NCBI RefSeq assembly: GCF_002155905.1
Contig: NZ_MUMF01000108.1
Location: forward strand, 1-44,441
Reading direction: 5' to 3'
Length of the DNA stretch: 44,441 nt
From: Streptomyces tricolor
Lineage (GTDB): Bacteria; Actinomycetota; Actinomycetes; Streptomycetales; Streptomycetaceae
In this document: piece by piece, positions 32,636 through 38,915 of the stretch
Numbering within the stretch: the first letter of the stretch is position 1
Layout: every line of letters begins with the position of its first letter
Translations under genes and position numbers: made by a program
The notes under the pieces: generated by a model
Seen by the model: the letters and a program-made list of their open reading frames with translations, nothing else
Databases searched by the model: none
What the model was told of the DNA's origin: nothing

Positions 32636-33280
32636 GTGGATCAACTGCTGCGAGTCATGAACTTCAACGTCTCCAGCGACGGCATCGGTGCCGGCGAGCA
32701 CCAGAGCCTTGAGAGACCGTTCGGCCACGACCACCCGGAGAAGCTGTTCGCCTGGGCCGGCGCCACGGCCAGCTGGCCCATGCGGACGGATCCCGGGGGG
32801 AGCCGGGGCCTGGACGACTACTTCACGCGGGACTTCGCCCGCGACATCGGTGCCGAGATCATGGGCCGCAACAAGTTCGGGCCCCAGCGCGGGCCCTGGC
32901 AGGACCACGAGTGGCGCGGCTGGTGGGGGGAGGAGCCGCCGTTCCGCACGCCGGTGTTCGTCATGACCCACCATGAGCGTCCGTCGTTCACGCTCTCCGA
33001 CACCACGTTCCACTTCGTCGGAGGTGAGCCGGCCTCGGTCCTGGAACGGGCCCGGGAGGCGGCGCGGGGCAAGGACGTCCGGCTCGGCGGCGGGGTCACC
33101 ACCATCCGGCAGTTCCTCGCCGCCGACCTCGTGGACACCCTGCACGTGGCGGTCTCACCGGTGCGGCTCGGCTCCGGACTGCGGCTCTGGGAGTCCCCGG
33201 ACGAACTGCTCGACCGGTTCCACCTGGAGGTCGTACCCAGCCCGAGCGGCGTGACGCACCACCTGTTCTGGCGCAGGTGA
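32636..33280 (+). CDS. Dihydrofolate reductase-like (RibD C-terminal domain) protein
   Basis: 214 residues from GTG 32636, preceded by GAGG. The fold shows VMNFNVSSDGIGAG, IMGRNKFGPQRGPW, FVMTHHERPSF and the dinucleotide-binding block VRLGGGVTTIRQFLAADLVDTLHVAVSPVRLGSG, typical of the RibD_C/DHFR family of stand-alone actinobacterial reductases. The substrate is unknown; chromosomal copies of this type are not proven folate enzymes. The 133-base gap before it contains no other gene. Confidence 0.9.
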   Translation: MDQLLRVMNFNVSSDGIGAGEHQSLERPFGHDHPEKLFAWAGATASWPMRTDPGGSRGLDDYFTRDFARDIGAEIMGRNKFGPQRGPWQDHEWRGWWGEEPPFRTPVFVMTHHERPSFTLSDTTFHFVGGEPASVLERAREAARGKDVRLGGGVTTIRQFLAADLVDTLHVAVSPVRLGSGLRLWESPDELLDRFHLEVVPSPSGVTHHLFWRR

Positions 33281-33416
33281 CGCGAGGGGCGTCGGGGCGG
33301 CGGACGCGGGTGTCCGGTACTCCGCATGCGCGGCCCGGCCCCCGGGTGCACGATGAGAAGCGGGGGTCGGGGCACTTGACGGTGCCATATCCCATTTCCG
33401 TGCAGGGGGCACCCCC

Positions 33417-34361
33417 ATGTCTGCGACACACGAAAGAAGTCGAACGTTCAAAGGGCTGCGGCCGGCCGCCACGGGAGTGCTTCTGCTGGCCGGGCTGCTG
33501 GCGGGCACCGGGCCGGGCGTCTTTCCGGCGGAGGCGGTTCCGGGGCCGGACTCCGCTCCGGTCTCCGTGACGAAGGCGGGGCCGTACGGGCCGTCCACCT
33601 GTAAGCGCGGCTACGTCTGGCGGGAGTCGCACCCCGAGGACCACGTCTGCGTGACCCCCCAGGTCCGCTCCCAGACCTGGGCCCAGAACAGGGCGAACAA
33701 CGCGAACACCGACGACAACGGCCGGTGCCGGTACGGCCTCGTGGCGCGGGAGGCCGTACCGGGAGACGAGATTTGCGTGTCCGAGGACGTGCGCGCCGAG
33801 ACCCGTAAGGCCAACGAGCAGGCCGCGATGCACTGGGAGGCCACCTGGGACCGGGTGCACCCGGACGGCTACGTCCCCTTCCCGTTCACGGACGCGAGCC
33901 ACGAGTACAAGATCCGCAGTTCATACACGGCGAAGCGGGAAGGCAAGCAGGTGCTGTACGTCGACGTGTGGGAGGGCAGCACCCGGGACGGCACCGGCAC
34001 GGTGATCTGGGACTACTGGGGCGGCGCCAACCAGCGCTTCGTCTTCCGCCGGGCCGGCAACGGCCTCGCCTACCAGAACGTCTTCGAGATCGTGGCCGCG
34101 CACAGCGACAAGTGCCTGGACGTCGACGGGTGGCGCAAGGACAACGGCGCTCGGATCGTCCAGTGGCCCTGTCACGGCGGTGCGAACCAGAAGTGGTACC
34201 TGGAGCGGCGCAGCGACAACCGCTGGCAGATCCGCTCCCTGCACAGCGACAAGTGCCTCGACGCCCACCAGCCGTCCCTGGGGGTGCCGGAGCGCGGGAC
34301 GTACGTCCAGCAGTGGGACTGCGTCGGCGGGAAGAACCAGGCCTGGAGCGTCGTCAACTGA
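33417..34361 (+). CDS. Secreted protein with duplicated Cys motif and ricin-type lectin domain
   Basis: 314 residues. A signal peptide (hydrophobic core GVLLLAGLLAGTG, cleavage near AEA) is followed by two tandem repeats: C-x-RGYVWRESHPEDHVCVTP and C-x-YGLVAREAVPGDEICVS, each with two cysteines and a following QTWAQN/ETRKAN helix. Residues 160-314 are a beta-trefoil ricin B-like domain with NQRFVF, NQKWYL and NQAWSV repeats and DKCLDV/DKCLDA turns, which usually bind galactose or xylose polymers. No catalytic domain is attached, so it is likely a carbohydrate-binding or surface protein. Ribosome site AGGGGG. Confidence 0.85.
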   Translation: MSATHERSRTFKGLRPAATGVLLLAGLLAGTGPGVFPAEAVPGPDSAPVSVTKAGPYGPSTCKRGYVWRESHPEDHVCVTPQVRSQTWAQNRANNANTDDNGRCRYGLVAREAVPGDEICVSEDVRAETRKANEQAAMHWEATWDRVHPDGYVPFPFTDASHEYKIRSSYTAKREGKQVLYVDVWEGSTRDGTGTVIWDYWGGANQRFVFRRAGNGLAYQNVFEIVAAHSDKCLDVDGWRKDNGARIVQWPCHGGANQKWYLERRSDNRWQIRSLHSDKCLDAHQPSLGVPERGTYVQQWDCVGGKNQAWSVVN

Positions 34362-34374
34362 CCCTGTCGGGGCG

Positions 34375-34800
34375 CTAGATCTCGATCAGGACCGTGAACG
34401 GGCCGTCGTTCGTCAGGGACACCCGCATCTGCGCGCCGAAGCGGCCCGTCGCCACCGTGGCGCCCAGGGCGCGGAGCTGGGCCACCACCTCGTCGACCAG
34501 GGGCTCGGCGACGTCACCGGGGGCCGCCGCGTTCCAGGTGGGGCGGCGGCCCTTGCGGGCGTCGCCGTAGAGGGTGAACTGGCTGATCACCAGCAGCGGG
34601 GCGGAGATGTCGCTGCACGACTTCTCGTCGTGGAGCATGCGGATCGTCCACAGCTTGCGGGCGAGCTGGGCCGCCTTCTCCTTGGTGTCCTCGTGGGTCA
34701 CCCCGACGAGGACGCACAGGCCCTCGCCCTCGATCGCGCCCACCGTCTCGCCGTCCACGACGACGCTCGCGCCGTCCACCCTCTGCACCACCGCACGCAT
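34375..34800 (-). CDS. dtd: D-aminoacyl-tRNA deacylase
   Basis: 141 residues from ATG 34800 ([18 protein letters not shown]), the standard DTD start. The two active-site motifs are present: SQFTLYGD near residue 78 and the cross-subunit NDGPFTV (Gly-cisPro) near residue 131. DTD removes D-amino acids and glycine mischarged on tRNA. Full length for the family. In-frame Met codons upstream (up to 34812) lack support. Convergent with the lectin gene, 13 bases between stops. Confidence 0.95.
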   Translation of the reverse strand: MRAVVQRVDGASVVVDGETVGAIEGEGLCVLVGVTHEDTKEKAAQLARKLWTIRMLHDEKSCSDISAPLLVISQFTLYGDARKGRRPTWNAAAPGDVAEPLVDEVVAQLRALGATVATGRFGAQMRVSLTNDGPFTVLIEI

Positions 34801-34960
34801 GCGGACCATCATGCCCGGTGCCCCGCACTGGTCCGCACGGGGCCCAATATGGATCTGTTACCGCCCATCTAGGGCCGTTCGGGGGCACTCGGTCACATAG
34901 GGGCCAGTTGGGGTGGCACGATGCTTCCCACACGCCGGTCGAGGGGACGGTCAGAAGCAG

Positions 34961-35563
34961 ATGAGCACACCGAGTACCAGCGGGCGGCTGGGGACGCAGG
35001 GGTCGTACCGGCCGCCCGCACAGCGCGCCGACGGCACCGCGGACCCGGCGCCGCCCGCCGAGCCGCCCGAGGACGACCTGTCCCGGCTGAGCCTGCCCGA
35101 GCTGCGCGCGCTGCGCCGCGACGCCCAGCGCGACGAGGCGGACCTCAGCTATGTGCGGCGGCTGCTCCAGGGGCGGATCGACATCCTGCGCGCGGAGCTG
35201 GGCCGGCGCGGGCGGGCGTCCGTGCCGGCGCCGGCCGACGGGTCGGTGGTCGACCGGCTCCCGGAGATCCTGAAGGACGCTCCGGCCCGGCAGCGCTCCT
35301 CGGCCCGCCATGTCACCCTCGGCACCCCGCACAACGAGGAGTACCGGCGGCTGGCCGCCGAGATGCTCGCCGAGGTGGAGCTGTCCGATCTGACGGCCCG
35401 GACCGATCTGGAACTCAGCGCCGCCATGGGGCGGTTGGTCCGGTACGAGCAGGAGGTGTCCCGGTGCCGCCAGCGGTTGCAGCGGACGGCCGACGACTGC
35501 AGCGGGGAGATCGCGCGCCGGTACCGGGTGGGCGAGGCGCAGGTGGACGATCTGCTGATGTGA
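34961..35563 (+). CDS. rsiG: RsiG, c-di-GMP-dependent anti-sigma factor for WhiG
   Basis: 200 residues. The protein has a polar N-terminus and a helical hairpin carrying the two diagnostic c-di-GMP motifs E-x3-S-x2-R-x3-Q-x3-D: E59, S63, R66, Q70, D74 and E163, S167, R170, Q174, D178. All ten residues are intact. RsiG bound to two c-di-GMP molecules sequesters the sporulation sigma factor WhiG; falling c-di-GMP releases it and triggers spore formation. Its place next to devE and devA groups developmental regulators together. Start ATG 34961 is the best fit but has only a weak ribosome site. Confidence 0.93.
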   Translation: MSTPSTSGRLGTQGSYRPPAQRADGTADPAPPAEPPEDDLSRLSLPELRALRRDAQRDEADLSYVRRLLQGRIDILRAELGRRGRASVPAPADGSVVDRLPEILKDAPARQRSSARHVTLGTPHNEEYRRLAAEMLAEVELSDLTARTDLELSAAMGRLVRYEQEVSRCRQRLQRTADDCSGEIARRYRVGEAQVDDLLM

Positions 35564-35889
35564 CCCCGGCCGCGGGGGCAGACGAAGGGGCGCCGCCTCG
35601 CGGGGAGGCCGGCGCCCTGCTCATCCGTAGCGAGCTGTTCAGTTGTGGCTGTGCGATGTCGGTATTCAGATGTCGCTGTGGAGTTGTGGCTGTGCGCTCC
35701 GGTGGCCGCCCCCTGTCCGGGCTCCCGGCTCCCCTCCGGAAGGGAACCCGATCGGCCAACCACTGGGAAGCTCGACCATGTCGTACAAGTTGGCTGCCAA
35801 CTTCACTGTACTTATCTCCGTCGGGATGCGTCTTATAACCAGCTGCGGATGAACTGCCGCAAGTTGGCGAGAAGTTGTACGGTTTGTTC
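35564..35889 (+). promoter_or_regulatory. devE upstream region: direct repeats, palindrome and -10 box
   Basis: This 326-base gap has no gene. It holds an exact 15-bp direct repeat AGTTGTGGCTGTGCG (35641-35655 and 35682-35696), GATGTCG twice (35655-35661 and 35669-35675), and the perfect palindrome AAGTTGG-CTG-CCAACTT (35787-35803). AAGTTGG/AAGTTGT half-sites recur at 35861-35867 and 35872-35878. The -10 box TACGGT (35878-35883) ends six bases before GTG 35890, implying a leaderless mRNA. The palindrome core recurs upstream of devA at the same distance. Confidence 0.6.
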
Positions 35890-36798
35890 GTGGACCCGGA
35901 GCACGCCTCCGCCAGTGGGCGGACGAAGCCCCAGCGGCACCGTTCGTCCCATCGCGAGATCGCCGACGAACTCCGCAACCGGATCAGGTCCGGTGTGCTG
36001 CGGCCGGGCGAGCGCATGCCCACGCAGGCCAAGCTGGCCGACGAGTTCGGGGTCGAACGCGGCGCGGTCCGGCAGGCCTTGCGCATCCTGCAGTCGGAGC
36101 GGCTGCTCACCAACGTTTCCAAGGGCAGCCCCGCCACCGTGGCGGCGGTACCGGGGCCCGCGCGTCCCCCGGCCGGTCCGGCGGCGCCGCCGCAGCCCAC
36201 CATGGTGGGGCTCGCCCCGCGCATCGCCGCCGCCTTCGCCGTCCCGCACGTGCGGATCGACGCGCTCTGCCTGACCTCCGTCTCGCTCACCCTGGCGATC
36301 GGCGAGCCGCTGCGACAGATCCACGCGGGGCGGCTGAAACCGGCCAAGATCGACGTACGGCTGCTGCTGCCCAGCCGGGACATCGACCTCGCCTTCCCCA
36401 CACCGGTGGCCGCCGACGACGGCGGTCTGCTGCACCGGCGCTGGCTGGCCCAGCGCAACGCCCAGGGCCTGGTGCTGCGGCAGAACCTGCTGGCGCTGTG
36501 CACCACGCACGGCATCGACGTACGGGTCTCCTTCCGGGCGCTGCCGTTCACCCCGCCGGTGAAGCTGTACCTGCTCAACGGCGCCGAGGCGCTGTTCGCG
36601 TACTACACGCTGGGCCGCCGGGAGCGCGAGATCGGGCAGGAGCACGTGGAGATGTACGACGCCGACGGCACCCGGTCCATGCTGTTCGCCTTCGAGGAAC
36701 GGGCCGGGCAGCGGGACGCGGCGTTCGTGGAGCAGTCGCGCCTGTGGTTCGACGCGCTGTGGGAGACGATCAGCTCGGACCTGGTGCTGACGTCGTAG
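35890..36798 (+). CDS. devE: DevE, GntR-family developmental regulator
   Basis: 302 residues from GTG 35890, by analogy with devA. The GntR winged helix covers about 20-85 (HREIADELRNRIRSGVLRPG, RMPTQAKLADEFGVERGAVR). A long effector domain follows with the block VGLAPRIAAAFAVPHVRIDALCL, VRLLLPSRDIDLAFP, RALPFTPPVKLYLLNGAEAL and ERAGQRDAAFVEQSRLWFDALWETI. These are shared nearly word for word with devA 1.2 kb downstream, so the two are paralogues. In S. coelicolor, DevE (SCO4188) and DevA (SCO4190) have separate roles in aerial development. Confidence 0.92.
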   Translation: MDPEHASASGRTKPQRHRSSHREIADELRNRIRSGVLRPGERMPTQAKLADEFGVERGAVRQALRILQSERLLTNVSKGSPATVAAVPGPARPPAGPAAPPQPTMVGLAPRIAAAFAVPHVRIDALCLTSVSLTLAIGEPLRQIHAGRLKPAKIDVRLLLPSRDIDLAFPTPVAADDGGLLHRRWLAQRNAQGLVLRQNLLALCTTHGIDVRVSFRALPFTPPVKLYLLNGAEALFAYYTLGRREREIGQEHVEMYDADGTRSMLFAFEERAGQRDAAFVEQSRLWFDALWETISSDLVLTS

Positions 36799-36813
36799 CG
36801 CGACGGGGCGGCG

Positions 36814-37002
36814 CTACAGCGCGGGCCCGGCCAGGAGCACCGCGAGCAGTACCGCGCCGGCCGAGCTGACGGCCGGGCTCTTGGCCTTGACGCCGACGGT
36901 CAGCAGGAGCACGCCGACGATGCCGGCGGCGCCGAACCGCCACGCGACGAGCTGCTCGAAGCCGACGACCAGGAGGGCGGAGAGGAGCGCGAGGACGGGC
37001 AT
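36814..37002 (-). CDS. Small membrane protein between devE and devA
   Basis: 62 residues with two or three hydrophobic segments (VLALLSALLVVGFEQLVAW, FGAAGIVGVLLLTVG, SSAGAVLLAVLLAG). GGGGGA six bases before ATG 37002 supports translation. It is transcribed toward devE and divergent from devA; the GTTGG-CAA-CCAAC palindrome lies about 40 bases upstream of its start and may regulate both directions. Function unknown, but the position between the two paralogues is the same in S. coelicolor as I recall it. Confidence 0.8.
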   Translation of the reverse strand: MPVLALLSALLVVGFEQLVAWRFGAAGIVGVLLLTVGVKAKSPAVSSAGAVLLAVLLAGPAL

Positions 37003-37023
37003 GGACGTTCCCCCTTTCGGTCT

Positions 37024-37132
37024 GCCAACTCGACCAGGTTGGCAACCAACTCTGTTTAAGTTGTCCCCACTTGGTCGTCATCAACAAACAACTTCCCGAC
37101 AACTCCCTGTAGATGGAGCAGGGTTGTAGCGT
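37024..37132 (+). promoter_or_regulatory. devA operator-promoter region
   Basis: GCCAAC/GTTGGC (37024-37029 and 37038-37043) and GTTGG-CAA-CCAAC (37038-37050) are perfect inverted repeats; additional AAGTTGT and ACTTGG half-sites follow. The palindrome centre (37044) is 95 bases before the devA GTG at 37139, exactly as the devE palindrome (35795) is before GTG 35890. TAGCGT (37127-37132) ends six bases before the start codon. It is a likely binding site for DevA and/or DevE. Confidence 0.6.
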
Positions 37133-37138
37133 TTGGTC

Positions 37139-38011
37139 GTGACCCAGGAGAACGTGGCCGTGAACGGCAGCAGCAGGCGCACCTCCCAGCAGATCGCCGA
37201 CACCCTGCGCGAACGCATCCGGACCGGCGTCCTCCGCGTCGGTGAGCGGCTGCCCACCCAGGCCGAGCTGGCCGAGGAGTTCGGCGTGGAACGCGGCGCC
37301 GTACGCCAGGCCCTGCGGGCGCTCCAGGAGGACGGGCTGCTCAGCAACGTCAGCAAGGGCAGCCCGCCCCGGGTCGCCGAGCCGGCCCCCGCGCGCGAGG
37401 AGCCGCAGCCCACCATGGTGGCCCTCGCCCCCCGGCTGACCGAGGCGTTCTCCGTGCCGCACGTGCGCATCGACGCCGTCTGCCTGACCGCGCAGAGCCT
37501 GATCCCCGCCCTCGGCGAGCCGCTGCGCCTGATCCACGACGGCCGGCTGCGGCCCGAGCGGATCGACGTGCGGATCCTGCTCCCGTCCCGGGACATCAAC
37601 CTCGCCTTCCCGGTCCCGGTCGACTCCGGCAGCGCCGACGACGCCGTCCACCAGCGCTGGCTGGCGATGCGCAACGCCCAGGGGCAGGTGCTCCAGTACA
37701 ACCTCCAGGCCCTGCGCGGCACCCACGACATCGACGTGCACGTCACCTTCCGGGCGCTGCCGTTCACCCCTCCGGCCAAGCTGTATCTGCTCAACGGCGC
37801 GGAGGCGCTGTACGCGTACTACATGGTCACGCGCCGCGCGGAGCCCACCGAGAGCGGAACGCTGGAGATGTACGACACCCTCGGCTCCGAATCCCTGCTC
37901 TTCTCCTTCGAGAAGCGGGCCGGGCAGCGGGACGCGGCGTTCGTGGAGCAGTCGCAGATGTGGTTCGACGCCCTCTGGGAAACCATCACGACGGACCTGA
38001 CACTCTCCTAG
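37139..38011 (+). CDS. devA: DevA, GntR-family developmental regulator
   Basis: 290 residues from GTG 37139. The GntR winged helix is QQIADTLRERIRTGVLRVGE with LPTQAELAEEFGVERGAVRQ (about 15-75), followed by SNVSKGSP and the DevA-type effector domain (VALAPRLTEAFSVPHVRIDAVCL, VRILLPSRDINLAFPVP, RALPFTPPAKLYLLNGAEAL). In S. coelicolor devA is needed for normal aerial hyphae and septation and is co-transcribed with devB. Here its TAG shares the G with the GTG of devB (TAGTG), confirming coupling. The effector is unknown. Confidence 0.94.
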   Translation: MTQENVAVNGSSRRTSQQIADTLRERIRTGVLRVGERLPTQAELAEEFGVERGAVRQALRALQEDGLLSNVSKGSPPRVAEPAPAREEPQPTMVALAPRLTEAFSVPHVRIDAVCLTAQSLIPALGEPLRLIHDGRLRPERIDVRILLPSRDINLAFPVPVDSGSADDAVHQRWLAMRNAQGQVLQYNLQALRGTHDIDVHVTFRALPFTPPAKLYLLNGAEALYAYYMVTRRAEPTESGTLEMYDTLGSESLLFSFEKRAGQRDAAFVEQSQMWFDALWETITTDLTLS

Positions 38012-38760
38012 TGACTTCTGATGCGACTTCTGATGCGCCTTCTGTTGCGAGTGAGAACGAGAAGCTTCGGGAACTGATCACCTCGGCCCGGGTCGTGCTG
38101 TGGGACTTCGACGGGCCGATCTGCCGGCTCTTCGCCCGGCACCGCGCCGAGCGGGTGGCCGCCGACCTGGTGGACTGGCTGGAGCGGCAGGGCCTGCGCG
38201 GGCTGCTCACCGAGACCGAGCGGGAGACGCTGGACCCGCAGGTCGTCCTGCGTGCCGTGGGCCGCCGGCGGCCCGGCAGCGACCTCGTCGCCGGCCTGGA
38301 GGAACGGCTCACCCAGGAGGAGCTGCGGGCCGCCGCCTCCGCGCTGCCCACCGCCTGGGCCGACCCGCTGATCCGCACCTGGACGGCCGTCGGCGCGAGG
38401 CTGGCCGTCACCACCAACAACTCGCCCCGCGCCGCCCGCACCTACCTCGAATCCCGGGACCTCACCGACTGCTTCGCCCCTCACCTGTACGGCCGTACCG
38501 AGCACCTGCACCACCTCAAGCCGCACCCGCACTGCCTCCACCGCGCCCTGAACGCGATGGGTGCCGCCCCCGCCGCCGCCCTGATGATCGGCGACTCCCT
38601 CGCGGACCTGACGGCCGCCCGCGAGGCCGGGGTGCCGTTCCTGGGGTACGCCCGCACCGAGAACAAGGAGAAACGCCTGCGCACGGCGGGCGCCGGACAC
38701 GTCGTACGGTCGCTGGAGCCGCTGTTGCGGCTGCTCCGGAGGGGACGTCCGGTCGGCTAG
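38011..38760 (+). CDS. devB: DevB, HAD-superfamily phosphatase
   Basis: 249 residues from GTG 38011. HAD motifs are complete: nucleophile block LWDFDGPI (Asp x Asp), TTNN in motif II, the Lys of LKPHP in motif III and IGDSLADL in motif IV. A cap domain lies between motifs I and II. It is the second gene of the devA operon. The substrate is unknown, and in S. coelicolor its loss also affects development as I recall it. The N-terminus is encoded by three tandem 12-bp repeats (38014-38049). Confidence 0.92.
   Translation: MTSDATSDAPSVASENEKLRELITSARVVLWDFDGPICRLFARHRAERVAADLVDWLERQGLRGLLTETERETLDPQVVLRAVGRRRPGSDLVAGLEERLTQEELRAAASALPTAWADPLIRTWTAVGARLAVTTNNSPRAARTYLESRDLTDCFAPHLYGRTEHLHHLKPHPHCLHRALNAMGAAPAAALMIGDSLADLTAAREAGVPFLGYARTENKEKRLRTAGAGHVVRSLEPLLRLLRRGRPVG
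38014..38049 (+). repeat. Three tandem 12-bp repeats in the devB N-terminus
   Basis: ACTTCTGATGCG occurs twice exactly and then as CCTTCTGTTGCG with two changes. They encode TSDA-like four-residue units just after the start codon. The codons are low-GC for this genome. Slippage would add or remove whole units without a frameshift. Confidence 0.75.
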
Positions 38761-38915
38761 CATTCGGCTCGTCCGGGCCACCGCTCGGGCACATGCGCGG
38801 CAACGAGCCGGTCCTCGGGCGCCCGCCGGGCACAGACGAGTGGCGGACCACCCGCGCGGCTGCTCGACTGGCCTTCCGACCCTTCCTTTTCGCGCGATCG
38901 ACCCCGGAGCGGCCA

